Shown piece after piece: positions 52,704 through 62,393 of a stretch of DNA of 64,000 nt. Under the pieces are notes generated by a model. The model ran no database searches, was not told the origin of the DNA, and saw only the letters and a list, made by a program, of their open reading frames with translations. The DNA is from Clostridia bacterium (GTDB lineage Bacteria; Bacillota_A; Clostridia; Christensenellales; Aristaeellaceae): contig JAFWYA010000068.1 of assembly GCA_017517815.1 (NCBI GenBank), positions 1-64,000 of the forward strand, in the 5' to 3' direction. The stretch's first letter is position 1; every line of letters begins with the position of its first letter. The translations under genes and the position numbers were made by a program.

Positions 52704-53906
52704 ATGAAAATTGCTGTTGCCGGTCTGGGTTATGTAGGCCTTTCGCTGGCGGTTCTTTTGTCTCAGCATCATCAGGTGACTGCCGTAGACGTGATTCAGG
52801 AAAAGGCGGATATGATCAACCGTCGTGTTTCGCCTATTCAGGATAAAGAAATTGAACAGTATCTGGCGGAAAAGGAGCTGGACCTGACCGCCACGCTCGA
52901 CGGCGAAAGCGCCTACCGCGGAGCGGAGCTGGTGATTGTGGCTACGCCCACCAACTATGACGAGAAGAAAAACTATTTTGATACCTCCACTGTGGAAGAG
53001 GTCATCGAACGGGTGCACCGCATCAACCCCGAGGCGTTCATCGTGATCAAGTCCACCATTCCCGTGGGCTTTACCCAGCGCATGCACGAGGAACTGCCCG
53101 GCGTGAAGCTGCTGTTCAGCCCGGAATTCCTGCGTGAGGGCCGCGCTTTGTACGACAACCTGCACCCCAGCCGCATCATCGTGGGCGTGTACAGTGAAAA
53201 GGAAGGCCACCTGCAGGCCGCCCAGACCTTTGCCGCGCTGCTTCAGGAGGGCGCTCTGGACGAAAATGTGCCTACTTTGTTCATGCAGCCCACCGAGGCT
53301 GAGGCTGTCAAGCTGTTTGCCAACACCTATCTGGCGCTGCGCGTAAGCTTCTTCAACGAACTGGATACCTACGCCGAAGTGCGCGAACTGGACACCCGCT
53401 CCATCATCGAGGGCGTGGGTCTGGACCCCCGCATCGGCAGCCACTACAACAATCCTTCCTTCGGTTACGGCGGATATTGCCTTCCCAAGGATACCAAGCA
53501 GCTTTTGGCCAACTACGATAACGTGCCCAACAACATCATCGGCGCAATCGTCGACGCCAACCGCACCCGCAAGGACTTTGTGGCCGAGCGCATCCTGCAG
53601 AAGGCCGGCTTCCCCCAGAAGCAGGATTCTGTGGTGGGCATTTACCGCCTGACCATGAAGTCCGGCAGCGACAACTTCCGCCAGTCCAGCATTCAGGGCG
53701 TGATGAAGCGCATCAAGGCCAAGGGCGTGCAGGTTGTGGTTTACGAACCCACGCTCAGGGACGAGCATTTCTTCAACAGCCGCGTCATTCGCGACCTTGA
53801 CGAGTTCAAACAGATGTGCGACGTGATCGTCGCCAACCGCCGCTCCGCCGAACTGGAAGATGTGGCGGAGAAGATCTATACCCGCGACCTGTTCCAGAAG
53901 GACTGA
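52704..53906 (+). CDS. ugd: UDP-glucose/GDP-mannose dehydrogenase family protein
   Basis: A 400-residue NAD-dependent enzyme that oxidises a nucleotide sugar twice to the uronate. [10 protein letters not shown] is the nucleotide loop, STIPVGFTQ and PEFLREG the middle motifs, and the active cysteine is in [15 protein letters not shown]. The size fits the short UDP-glucose 6-dehydrogenase group (as in BceC/Ugd); the substrate is not certain. The ATG at 52704 has AAAGGGG 8 bases upstream; an in-frame extension upstream of 52704 is not coding. The product probably feeds surface polysaccharide. Confidence 0.93.
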   Translation: MKIAVAGLGYVGLSLAVLLSQHHQVTAVDVIQEKADMINRRVSPIQDKEIEQYLAEKELDLTATLDGESAYRGAELVIVATPTNYDEKKNYFDTSTVEEVIERVHRINPEAFIVIKSTIPVGFTQRMHEELPGVKLLFSPEFLREGRALYDNLHPSRIIVGVYSEKEGHLQAAQTFAALLQEGALDENVPTLFMQPTEAEAVKLFANTYLALRVSFFNELDTYAEVRELDTRSIIEGVGLDPRIGSHYNNPSFGYGGYCLPKDTKQLLANYDNVPNNIIGAIVDANRTRKDFVAERILQKAGFPQKQDSVVGIYRLTMKSGSDNFRQSSIQGVMKRIKAKGVQVVVYEPTLRDEHFFNSRVIRDLDEFKQMCDVIVANRRSAELEDVAEKIYTRDLFQKD

Positions 53907-53912
53907 TGAAAA

Positions 53913-55616
53913 ATGCAAATGACAGACCTTGTGATTGCAATCGCCTGGTTCGTCTCTTTTGTCGGCTGGGTCTGGTTTTTGATCGACCGGCAGAAGATGC
54001 CCGCTGCAATGGCTCCTTTGGGAGCCATTTGCATATTGACGCTAGGAGTGTATGCGGGTGCGCTGGCAGGACTGCTGTTTCCTGTGGCGCTTGTATTGCT
54101 GGCAGGCGGCATAGGCCTGTTTGGGTGGCTGGCAATCCATCGCAGCCGCGCGCTGCTAAGTATTGATCTGCTGTTGTTTGGCCTGGGCTGCGCAGCGCTG
54201 TATGCCCGTTATCATTCGGCACTGCTGGTTGTAAATGACGATTTTTCCCACTGGGGCATGATGGCTCGGCATATGCTTGCGCATGACCGCCTGCCCGCAG
54301 TGGGCGATGCGCTGATCCGTTTCCAGAGCTATCCGCCTGCGACCGGCTGTTTCCTTTATTATGCCTGCCGTTTTCTGGGCGTGAGCGATGGCCTGCTGAT
54401 CTCAGTTCAGGCATGGGTCACGCTTGCGGGGCTGATGCCGCTGTTTGCATTTGTCACACGAAAGGGTCAGCTGATCCAAAGAGCGGCGGTTGCAGCGATG
54501 CTGCTGATTGGGTTGTCGCTGTATCATGGCACCGCTGCACTGACGGTGGATAATCTGGTAGGCGTGCTGTCCATCGGTGCAATGTGCCTGCTGCTGTGGG
54601 CGCATTGTCATGACGGGCGCGGGCAGCTTTATGGTGCTGCTGCACTGGCGCTGGTGGCGCTTGTCAAGGACAGCGGCTTGTTTTTTGTGATCTGTCTGGC
54701 GCTGCTGTACGCACTGGCAGGGTTTGAAAAGAGCAGTGTGAAGCGCTGCTTCAGCCGCCTGGTGTATACAGGTGTGCCGACGCTGGCTGCACGGTTGGCG
54801 TGGTATGTGCATATCAAGCTGGCTTTCCCGGCGGCGGATGTGTCACGTCATGCGATGACGCTGAAAAATATGCGTATCATGGGGGCGGACAAGTCCTATG
54901 AAGACATGTTCACCATCGCGAAAAGGCTGTTTGGCGAGGCGTTCAGCACCCATAACATGGCGGTTGAAGTGCTGCTGCTGATGCTGGGTGTGTGCGCAGT
55001 GATCATTCTTTTGCACAGGGTGCTCGCCGGTGAATGGCGCATTCTGCGTTATGCAGCGGTGCCTGTGACAGCAGCGGCTGTCTATGCCGCATGGACGGTT
55101 ATGATGGCGCTGATGTATATTTTTAATATGTCCGTCGCCAATGCGATGAATCTCACGTCCTATGAGCGTTACAATGGTACGTGCGTGCTGTTTTTGTATG
55201 GCATACTTGCAGCATGGTTGCTGATAACGGCAAAGCAACTGCCCGGCTGGCCTGCGGTGATTTTAACGCTTGTGCTGCTGGTCCCGTATGTTTTTGGCGG
55301 TATGTGGACGCTTGGAATGCCGCGTTTGTTTGAGGAAACCTATTTTGTGCCGCTGAGGGAGCAGATGGAGGAGCTTTCTTCAATGAGGCGGATCCGCCCC
55401 GGCGAGAAGGCGGCGGTGATTGTGGAAACAGAGGACGTTACGTCGTTTGCGGAATATATGGCCAGATACGTGTTTCAGGCGGATGATATCCGCGTGATCG
55501 CAGCGGACAAAGCGGCGCAGGAGGATGCTGCAGACCTTTATTTCGTGGCTTCCCAAATCATTCCCGAACTGCCTGGGAATGCAGAAATCATATACCTGAA
55601 GGATTCCAGCCTGTGA
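53913..55616 (+). CDS. GT-C-like polytopic membrane protein
   Basis: A 567-residue membrane protein with 11-13 predicted helices. The loop after the third helix has NDDFSHWG, an acidic pair near residue 107 that resembles the catalytic aspartates of GT-C glycosyltransferases using lipid-linked sugars. The C-terminal 100 residues are soluble. I recognise no named family. It starts 6 bases after ugd, without a strong ribosome site (TGATGAAAA). Codon choice is visibly more AT-rich than in the flanking genes, suggesting acquired DNA. A terminator overlaps its stop. Confidence 0.72.
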   Translation: MQMTDLVIAIAWFVSFVGWVWFLIDRQKMPAAMAPLGAICILTLGVYAGALAGLLFPVALVLLAGGIGLFGWLAIHRSRALLSIDLLLFGLGCAALYARYHSALLVVNDDFSHWGMMARHMLAHDRLPAVGDALIRFQSYPPATGCFLYYACRFLGVSDGLLISVQAWVTLAGLMPLFAFVTRKGQLIQRAAVAAMLLIGLSLYHGTAALTVDNLVGVLSIGAMCLLLWAHCHDGRGQLYGAAALALVALVKDSGLFFVICLALLYALAGFEKSSVKRCFSRLVYTGVPTLAARLAWYVHIKLAFPAADVSRHAMTLKNMRIMGADKSYEDMFTIAKRLFGEAFSTHNMAVEVLLLMLGVCAVIILLHRVLAGEWRILRYAAVPVTAAAVYAAWTVMMALMYIFNMSVANAMNLTSYERYNGTCVLFLYGILAAWLLITAKQLPGWPAVILTLVLLVPYVFGGMWTLGMPRLFEETYFVPLREQMEELSSMRRIRPGEKAAVIVETEDVTSFAEYMARYVFQADDIRVIAADKAAQEDAADLYFVASQIIPELPGNAEIIYLKDSSL

Positions 55617-55636
55617 AAAAGGCTGGAATCCTTTTG
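55599..55636 (+). terminator. Terminator overlapping the stop of the GT-C-like gene
   Basis: AAGGATTCCAGCC, 9-base loop, GGCTGGAATCCTT plus TT. The stem begins inside the coding end, so the first part of the glycan locus is its own transcript. Confidence 0.82.
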
Positions 55637-55640
55637 TGAA

Positions 55641-55669
55641 TTGACATAAAGCTGCAAAAACGGTATGAT
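55641..55669 (+). promoter_or_regulatory. Promoter of the second glycan transcript
   Basis: TTGACA at 55641-55646, 17 bases, TATGAT at 55664-55669, about 80 bases before the GT2 ATG. Confidence 0.68.
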
Positions 55670-55748
55670 ATACTCGGTATGGTATCAAAGTGGGTGCATG
55701 TGCCCATTTGTCCATGGCCAGATGAACGAAAGAAGGTTTGTCTTTCAA

Positions 55749-56720
55749 ATGAAGCTGATTATTCAGATTCCCTGCTATAACGAGGCCGGTACGCTCAGCA
55801 TTGCGCTGGACCACCTGCCCAAACATATTGACGGCATCGACGAGATCGAAGTGCTCATCATCAATGACGGCTCCACCGACGACACCGTGCAGGTCGCGCG
55901 GGACTGGGGCGTGAATCACATCGTGTCCTTCAAGCAGAACAAGGGTCTGGCCCGGGGCTTTATGGCGGGTATTGACGCCTGCCTGCATCTGGGCGCGGAC
56001 ATCATCGTCAATACAGACGCTGACGACCAGTACTGCGGCGAGGACATCGCCAAGCTGGTGGAGCCCATCCTGAAGGAAAAGGCCGAGATCGTCATCGGCG
56101 AGCGCCCCATTGACGAGACCGAGCATTTCAGCAAAAAGAAGAAGATGTTCCAGCACCTGGGCAGCTGGGTGGTGCGCGTGGCCAGCAATACCGATATTCC
56201 CGACGCGCCCAGCGGATTCCGCGCCTATAGCCGCGAGGCTGCGCTGCGCCTCAATGTGGTCAATGAGTATACCTATACGCTGGAAACCATCATTCAGGCC
56301 GGTTGGAACCGCATTCCCATGACCAGCGTGCCCATCCGCACCAATGCGGAACTGCGCCCTTCGCGCCTGTTCAAGAGCATGTGGCGCTATATGAAGCGCT
56401 CCTCCACGGTCATCCTGCGCTCCTTTGCCATGTACAAGCCCATGCGTTTCTTTGGCATTCTGGGCTCGGTGTTCTTTGGCGCCGGACTGCTGCTGGGCCT
56501 GCGCTTTGTGTGGATTTTCCTGTCCACCGGTTCGGGCAGCGGCCACATCCAGTCGCTCATTCTGTGCGCAGCGCTGTTGATGATCGGCGCGCAGATTCTG
56601 ATCGCAGGCGTGCAGGCTGATCTGATCAGCGATAACCGCAAGCTGTTGGAGGATGTGCAGTACCGCGTGCGCAAAATGGAGATTGAACTGGCCAAAGCCA
56701 GGGAGGATGAGGCCGAATGA
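55749..56720 (+). CDS. GT2 glycosyltransferase with two C-terminal membrane helices
   Basis: A 323-residue family 2 glycosyltransferase of the polyprenyl-phosphate sugar synthase type. IPCYNEAGTL opens the nucleotide-binding fold, NDGSTDDT follows, and NTDADDQY is the DxD metal motif. DAPSGFRAYSREA is the acceptor region. Two helices (about 237-262 and 272-292) anchor it at the membrane. It should load a sugar onto a lipid carrier for the GT-C proteins here. The ATG at 55749 has a weak AGAAGG site. The stop overlaps the next ATG by four bases. Confidence 0.9.
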   Translation: MKLIIQIPCYNEAGTLSIALDHLPKHIDGIDEIEVLIINDGSTDDTVQVARDWGVNHIVSFKQNKGLARGFMAGIDACLHLGADIIVNTDADDQYCGEDIAKLVEPILKEKAEIVIGERPIDETEHFSKKKKMFQHLGSWVVRVASNTDIPDAPSGFRAYSREAALRLNVVNEYTYTLETIIQAGWNRIPMTSVPIRTNAELRPSRLFKSMWRYMKRSSTVILRSFAMYKPMRFFGILGSVFFGAGLLLGLRFVWIFLSTGSGSGHIQSLILCAALLMIGAQILIAGVQADLISDNRKLLEDVQYRVRKMEIELAKAREDEAE

Positions 56721-57772
56721 AAGCAATGATCTGCTTTACCCACCCGGCGTGGGTGCATCAGTTTCACCACATCATCTGGCGCATGCGCGAGCGCGGCGAC
56801 GAGGTGATGTGCTTTGTGGCGGAAAAGGACGGCAATTCCAAACTGCTGGACAGCTACGGCATTCCCTACATCCGCTGCGCAAAATCCACCGGCAAAAACC
56901 CGGTGGAAAAGGCGTTTCTGTTTTTGAAGCTCACCGCTCAGTTCACGCTGGCGGCGCTCAGGTTCAAGCCTGATATCATGATCGGCCGCGCTGCGCCCAT
57001 GCTCAGCGTTGCCAGCTGGATCTGCCGCAAGCCCCATCTGCTGTATGAGGATACCGAGGTCAGCAAGTTTGCGCTGAGGATTTGCAAGCGCCTGTCCACC
57101 AAGCTGCTCACGCCCCGCACCTTCCTGACTGATCTGGGCCCCCGTCAGGAGAGGCTGGATACGTACAAGGAGCTTTTCTACCTGCATCCGTCTGTGTTCA
57201 CGCCGGATAAGCAGAAGCTGCGCGATGTGGGCTTTGATCCTGACGAGCCGTATATTCTGGTGCGCTTCGTAGCATGGAACGCCAGCCACGATATCGGCAA
57301 GCATGGGCTGGACGATGCAGGCAAGGTGGAGCTGGTCAAAAAGCTTTCGAAGTATGGCCGCGTGTATGTGAGCTCCGAAGGCAGCGTGCCCGAGGCGCTC
57401 AAGCCGCTGGTGCTCAAAACGCCCTACGAGCTGGTGCACCATGTGCTGGCGTTTGCAAAGCTGGTGTACTCCGAGGGTGCGACCATGGCCAGCGAGGCTG
57501 CCGTGCTTGGCACGCATGCGCTGTATGTCAACACCATCGTTTCCGGCAGCACCCGTGAGCAGGCCGAGCGCTTCCACCTGCTGTATAACTTTAACGAGGG
57601 CGAAGACCGTTACGAAAAGGCCACTGCTCAGGCCATCGAACTGCTGGAAATGCCGGATCTGGTGGAACTGGGCCGTCAGAAGCAGCAAAAGCTGCTGGAA
57701 GAAAAGGTGGATATCAACCAATACTATATGGCTGAAATGGACAGACTGGTCAAGGCAGGGAGGAAGGGCTGA
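56717..57772 (+). CDS. DUF354-family GT-B-like protein
   Basis: A 351-residue protein matching DUF354, a family related to UDP-GlcNAc 2-epimerases and GT-B glycosyltransferases. It opens FTHPAWVHQFHHIIWRMRERGDEV, has the linker FTPDKQKL before the second Rossmann-like half, and SEGATMASEAAVLGT resembles the nucleotide-sugar-binding site. It is cytoplasmic or peripheral. Its function is probably a sugar transfer or epimerisation for the surface glycan. Its start and end overlap neighbours by four bases and one base, so it is translationally coupled on both sides. Confidence 0.82.
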   Translation: MKAMICFTHPAWVHQFHHIIWRMRERGDEVMCFVAEKDGNSKLLDSYGIPYIRCAKSTGKNPVEKAFLFLKLTAQFTLAALRFKPDIMIGRAAPMLSVASWICRKPHLLYEDTEVSKFALRICKRLSTKLLTPRTFLTDLGPRQERLDTYKELFYLHPSVFTPDKQKLRDVGFDPDEPYILVRFVAWNASHDIGKHGLDDAGKVELVKKLSKYGRVYVSSEGSVPEALKPLVLKTPYELVHHVLAFAKLVYSEGATMASEAAVLGTHALYVNTIVSGSTREQAERFHLLYNFNEGEDRYEKATAQAIELLEMPDLVELGRQKQQKLLEEKVDINQYYMAEMDRLVKAGRKG

Positions 57773-59949
57773 TGACCTGGCTGGAGATCGGCAATGGCTG
57801 GCGCAACATCTATCTGCTCAGCTGCCTTGTGCAGATGGGGGCTTTGGGCTGCCTGTTTGCATCACAGGGCTGGTTTGTGAAAAAAAGCCGCCTTGCCTGC
57901 TTTTTCACAGGCGTGGCTGCAACGCCGCTTGTGCAGTACCTGTGGACGCTGCTTTTGGCGCTTGTGTGGCCGCAGGCGCCCCGCATGGTGTATATCGGCG
58001 TGCTGCCGGCGCTTTCTGCACTGACGCTTGTGGTACTGGCGCTGCGCAGCATTCGCAGGATCAAGGAACTGATCGCTCAGGGCATCTCCTTTGCAAAGCG
58101 CTGTCTGCGCTTTGACAAGCCTGCGCTCATTGCGCTGTGCTTTGCCATCTGCATCGTGCTGCTGGTGGGGCCTGCGTGCGTTCGCTTCATGTCCAGCATG
58201 GTATCTGTGGGCGGCGGAGATGCGGGCGAATACATGGCGCTGGGACTGCACTTCTGTGAAAACCGCGATCTTTCTGTGCTGCTTGAAAAAGAAGAGACCA
58301 TCGGTCACTTCCGCGGGCACAGCCATTTTCCGTCGCTGGAGCTGTTTATGAGCTACGGCCTGTTCCACACCGACGGGCCGATGGGTTATCCCAACGACAA
58401 AGCCGTGTTCACCGGCGTGGGCATGCTGGTGTTCTACGCAGCTGCGGCGTATCTGGCGCTGCTGTTGTACTTCTGCCGCGAAAAAAAGGTGTGCGTGCTG
58501 CTGGGCGTGGTGCTGTTCAACCTGATCCCTCAGCTGCATGAATCCGTGGCCAGCGCTCCGCGCGACCTGTGGCGCATTGACGCGCTGCTTGTGGCAGTGC
58601 TTGTTTTTGCCGGGATTACAGAAGCAGGCAGCTGGAAACAATACCTTGGCAAGCTGGTGCTGAGCTTTGCCGTGTGCTTCACGGTGATGAGTACGCATGT
58701 GGTGTGCTTTGTGGTGCTGCCCTTTATTGTTGTGGCGTGGGTTTTGTGGCGCGGGCTGCATACGGCCGTTACCCAGCTGCGCGGCGCATTCAAAGCCATG
58801 CTGCGCGCGGCAGGCATTGCGCTTTCGGGCGCTGCGGGCGTGTTGCTGGCATTTGCCGGCAACATCTGGTGCTTTGTCAAATGGGGAGAGATGTCGCCCT
58901 GGCGGCTGATGACCACCTTTACCGAAGCGCCATGGTACGACATGTACATGGACATCGAGTACAAGCTGGACGAGACCACCACGCACCTGAATTTCTTTGA
59001 AGACCCCGGCTCCATCCTGATGAGCTATGCCACGCCCATCGGCACATGGGGCATGCGCATCACGGTGATTGTGCTGCTGTGCGTGCTGGCTGGGCTGATC
59101 GTCTCCCGCGTGCGCATGCGCCGCAGAGCGGGCGAACTGATGGCGAATGCGCCTTCCGACGGCCCTATCGGCGTGATCGTCACCAACCGTACCCCCGCGA
59201 CGGAAACGCTGTCGCTGCTGGGATTGTGCGCCATGACGGTGCTGATGACCCTCGCGCCCATGTCCGGCGTGCTGGACAGCCCGCTGTACAGCTTCTCCGG
59301 CTCGTTTGTGAAGCTGCCGCGCTATACGCTGCAGTGGTTCATGCTGGCCAACGTCATGACCTGCGCGGCACTGGCTGCGCTGATCGACTACTGGCCCGGC
59401 TGGATCAGCCGTGTCAAACGACTGAATGCCCCGTGGCTCAAAACGGTGCCTGCCTGGCTGTGCGCGTTTGTTTGCCTGCTGGCCATGGTGAAGGGAACCA
59501 ATCAGACCGGCTATACCAACACCCTCTACCGCTATACGCGCGATGTGGTGGAGTCTGAAAACATTCTGCTGGACAACAGCTTTCAGAAGCGCTACGGCGT
59601 GCTGAGGGATGTGGCGCAGCAGGTGCCGGAGGATCAAAAGATCCTGATCACGCGCGTAGGCTACCAGTATGCGCTGCGCGGCAGGGGCTATGTGCTGCTG
59701 ACCAACCCCATCGTGCCGGTGTTGAACCTGCCGCTGGAGGAAGTCGGCCCCGCGCTTGCAGAAATGAACGCGGCGATGATCGCAACCGAGCCTGTGTTCT
59801 GGGACAGCCGCTACTTCCCGCTGTCGACGCTGCACACCTACCTGCAGACGCTGCCTGAGGAGCAGATCGTCGAAACGGAAGAGATGCGCCTGTACCTGCT
59901 GGATCCGTCGCTGGTGGAAGCGGCGCAGGCGGCCGTCGCAAAGCAATGA
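57772..59949 (+). CDS. Large GT-C-like polytopic membrane protein
   Basis: A 725-residue membrane protein with about 12 helices and a soluble C-terminal region of about 130 residues. The large loop after the fourth helix has GGGDAGEYMALGLHF followed by HFRGHSHFPSLELF, acidic and histidine residues placed like the catalytic loop of GT-C glycosyltransferases. No named family is evident to me. It shares one base with the stop of the DUF354 gene. With that gene and the GT2 it probably builds or attaches a polyprenyl-linked glycan on the outside. Confidence 0.75.
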   Translation: MTWLEIGNGWRNIYLLSCLVQMGALGCLFASQGWFVKKSRLACFFTGVAATPLVQYLWTLLLALVWPQAPRMVYIGVLPALSALTLVVLALRSIRRIKELIAQGISFAKRCLRFDKPALIALCFAICIVLLVGPACVRFMSSMVSVGGGDAGEYMALGLHFCENRDLSVLLEKEETIGHFRGHSHFPSLELFMSYGLFHTDGPMGYPNDKAVFTGVGMLVFYAAAAYLALLLYFCREKKVCVLLGVVLFNLIPQLHESVASAPRDLWRIDALLVAVLVFAGITEAGSWKQYLGKLVLSFAVCFTVMSTHVVCFVVLPFIVVAWVLWRGLHTAVTQLRGAFKAMLRAAGIALSGAAGVLLAFAGNIWCFVKWGEMSPWRLMTTFTEAPWYDMYMDIEYKLDETTTHLNFFEDPGSILMSYATPIGTWGMRITVIVLLCVLAGLIVSRVRMRRRAGELMANAPSDGPIGVIVTNRTPATETLSLLGLCAMTVLMTLAPMSGVLDSPLYSFSGSFVKLPRYTLQWFMLANVMTCAALAALIDYWPGWISRVKRLNAPWLKTVPAWLCAFVCLLAMVKGTNQTGYTNTLYRYTRDVVESENILLDNSFQKRYGVLRDVAQQVPEDQKILITRVGYQYALRGRGYVLLTNPIVPVLNLPLEEVGPALAEMNAAMIATEPVFWDSRYFPLSTLHTYLQTLPEEQIVETEEMRLYLLDPSLVEAAQAAVAKQ

Positions 59950-59969
59950 CCTGTTGAAGGAGGAAACCC

Positions 59970-60881
59970 ATGAACTGTGCCCGATGCGGCGCGCAGCTTC
60001 CTAATGGCGCGGCGTCCTGCCCTGCCTGCGGCGAAGCGGTGCAATATGCGCAGCCCAATGTGTACCAGCAGAGCTATGTGCAGTACCAGCAGCAGCTGGG
60101 CAATCCTAACGGATATCCCGGCAGCTATCAGACGCCTTACTATACCAAACCGGTCTCCAATGGTGAAGACAGCTTTCTGCATTCGCTGGGCGAGCTTCCC
60201 CGTGCGTTTCTGGACAGCTTTGTGCGTCCGGGTGAGGTGCTGCGCGGCATGGTGGAACGGCGCGACCGTTTCAGCGGTCTGATCGTAACGGTGCTGGTGC
60301 TGGCACTTTCCTTCTTTGGCGGCATGGTGCTTATGCGTGGTTTTCTGAGTGTGCTGCTCAAAGCCATTGGCGCGCTCAGTGGTGCGCAGCTGGCGGGTAC
60401 GGCTGCCTCGATGAACCAGGGCGTCAGTTACATTGCAGGCCGCGTTGGCCCTATGACGGGCGGCATCGTGGCGCTGTGCCAGCTGATCGCCATGGTAGTG
60501 CCTGCGGCGGTGTTTATGGTGTATATCTGTGCGATCTGCCGTGTGGCATTCTCGTGGGAGCTGTTCAGTGGCTTTGTGGCCGTTATTTCACTCAATACCG
60601 TGGCGGTGAGCCTGCTGGCCATGGTAGCCTCGCTGCTTACGCCGTGGCTGGCGCTGGGCGTCATCCTGTGCGGCATGGCCGTCAGCTATGTCAAGGCATG
60701 CAGTATGCTAAGCCTTATCACCGCAAGGCCTGACAGCCAGCTGTTTGTGGGCAAGCTCATCTGTGTGGTGGCCGGCATTGCGCTCACGCTCATTTTGGGC
60801 AGCGTGGCCGGTGGATTGCTCATGCGCGGCGTGATCAGCCGTGTGATGATGCTTTTGTCCAACGTGGGGTCGCTCATCTGA
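59970..60881 (+). CDS. Zinc-ribbon/Yip1-domain membrane protein
   Basis: A 303-residue protein. The N-terminus is a zinc ribbon (CARCGAQLPNGAASCPACG), followed by a Gln/Tyr/Pro-rich linker (about 25-65), then a Yip1-like membrane domain with about five helices (85-300). Such proteins are common in Bacillota, but their function is unknown. GAAGGAGG precedes ATG 59970. Its TGA shares one base with the start of the M1 peptidase gene, which couples them. Its place within the glycan operon suggests an accessory membrane role. Confidence 0.85.
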   Translation: MNCARCGAQLPNGAASCPACGEAVQYAQPNVYQQSYVQYQQQLGNPNGYPGSYQTPYYTKPVSNGEDSFLHSLGELPRAFLDSFVRPGEVLRGMVERRDRFSGLIVTVLVLALSFFGGMVLMRGFLSVLLKAIGALSGAQLAGTAASMNQGVSYIAGRVGPMTGGIVALCQLIAMVVPAAVFMVYICAICRVAFSWELFSGFVAVISLNTVAVSLLAMVASLLTPWLALGVILCGMAVSYVKACSMLSLITARPDSQLFVGKLICVVAGIALTLILGSVAGGLLMRGVISRVMMLLSNVGSLI

Positions 60882-62365
60882 TGAAACGCAGGCTGATGAT
60901 TGCAGCGGCTGCCATGCTGGCCGCACTGCTGGCTGCCTGGGCGGCTTTCGACCGCGCACCGCAGCTGCCTGAGCCCTCCGCACAGCTTGTACAGGCGCAG
61001 CAGAGGCTGGATGACATTTCGATTGCGGCCACCCTCGACCCGGATGCGCGTACGCTTGGCGTGCGGCAGACGCTGCAGCTTACAAACCGCACCGGTCAGC
61101 GGCAGAATGCAGTGGTGCTGCGCACATGGCCTAATGTGTTCCAGAGCTTGGACACATCGCCCTGCGCAGTGGACGACGACCTGTATGACCTGTATTATCC
61201 AGATGGTTTTTCCACTGGAGCGCTGGTCATGAGCCGCGCACAGGTCAATGGCGAAACGGTGCTGTACCGTTATGCGGATACCTACAAGACCGTACTTTCT
61301 GTGCCTGTTCCCGGCGGATGGGAGACGGCAGAAACTGTCGAACTGCAGCTGGAGTACGTGGTGCAGATTCCGCGCATGGCCTACCGCTTCGGCGTGTGGG
61401 AGAATGTGTTTGCGCTGGGCAATGCATTTGCCATTCCGGCCGTATGGCAGGACGGCGCGTTCCGCACGGATCCCTATCTTTCCGTGGGCGATCCGTTTGT
61501 GAGCGACTGCGCCAACTACAGCGTGCGCGTGACCGTGCCGGAGGATTATGTATGCGCAGGCAGCGGATATCCAACCGTGGAAAAGGACCGCGCTGAGCGT
61601 ACCTACTGCTTTGAAGCGCCTGCCGTGCGCGACTTCGCGCTGGTTATCTCCGACCGTTTTGAACAGGTCAGCCAGCTGCAAAACGGCGTGCTGGTCACGG
61701 CGTATGCCTCCACAGCTTCACAGGCCCGGCAGCACGTGGTCAGCGCCGGCAAAGCACTTGAGCTGTATGCATCGCTCTGGGGCGAATATCCCTATCAGAG
61801 CTTCACCCTTGCGCAGATCCATTTCCCGCACGGCGGCATGGAGTACCCGGCATTGGCTATGATCGGCGCAGAGGAGATCGCTTCCGGCGGCCGAAAGCTG
61901 GAATACACCGTCGCCCATGAAACGGCGCACCAGTGGTGGTATGCGCTGGTGGGCAGCGACGGATGGCATCAGCCCTGGCAGGACGAGGCACTGTGCGAAT
62001 TTGCCCTGCTGGAATATGCTGAGGCGCAATATGGCGCAGGCGAACGGGACGACCTGGAACAGTCGCGTGTGGAAAGCGCCATGCGCGTGACCGTGCCGCA
62101 GGGCGTAACCCCCGGATCGCCGCTGAGCGCCTTTGCCGATATGAGCGAGTATTCGCTGGTGGCCTACAGCCGCGGCGCCGCCTACCTGTGCGCGCTGGAC
62201 CGCACGCTGCCGGAGGGGATCAACCCCTTCCTGCGCGATTACGCCCGGGCCTACGCTTTTGCGCGTGCAACGCGCGATGATTTTGAAGATCAGCTCGCAA
62301 AAAGCACCGGCGAGGATTTCGCCGCGCTTACGCGGGATTATCTGGATACATACATACTGAACTGA
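60881..62365 (+). CDS. M1-family metallopeptidase, membrane-anchored or secreted
   Basis: A 494-residue gluzincin. Residues 1-24 form a signal peptide or anchor. A beta-rich M1 N-terminal domain (about 40-255) precedes the catalytic domain. GGMEYPAL takes the place of the GAMEN exopeptidase motif. Zinc ligands are His346 and His350 in HETAHQWW, with catalytic Glu347, and Glu369 in DEALCEF after 18 residues. The usual long C-terminal domain is absent. It probably trims peptides outside the cell. It is embedded in the glycan operon and coupled to the Yip1 gene. Confidence 0.9.
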   Translation: MKRRLMIAAAAMLAALLAAWAAFDRAPQLPEPSAQLVQAQQRLDDISIAATLDPDARTLGVRQTLQLTNRTGQRQNAVVLRTWPNVFQSLDTSPCAVDDDLYDLYYPDGFSTGALVMSRAQVNGETVLYRYADTYKTVLSVPVPGGWETAETVELQLEYVVQIPRMAYRFGVWENVFALGNAFAIPAVWQDGAFRTDPYLSVGDPFVSDCANYSVRVTVPEDYVCAGSGYPTVEKDRAERTYCFEAPAVRDFALVISDRFEQVSQLQNGVLVTAYASTASQARQHVVSAGKALELYASLWGEYPYQSFTLAQIHFPHGGMEYPALAMIGAEEIASGGRKLEYTVAHETAHQWWYALVGSDGWHQPWQDEALCEFALLEYAEAQYGAGERDDLEQSRVESAMRVTVPQGVTPGSPLSAFADMSEYSLVAYSRGAAYLCALDRTLPEGINPFLRDYARAYAFARATRDDFEDQLAKSTGEDFAALTRDYLDTYILN

Positions 62366-62393
62366 TTACTGCTTTACGAAAGGGAGTACCATT

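Noticed and set aside
57862..59946. Open frame of 694 codons on the minus strand opposite the large GT-C-like gene
   Set aside because: Arg/His/Gln-rich translation typical of an antisense shadow; the plus frame has proper membrane helices and overlaps the neighbouring genes in operon style.
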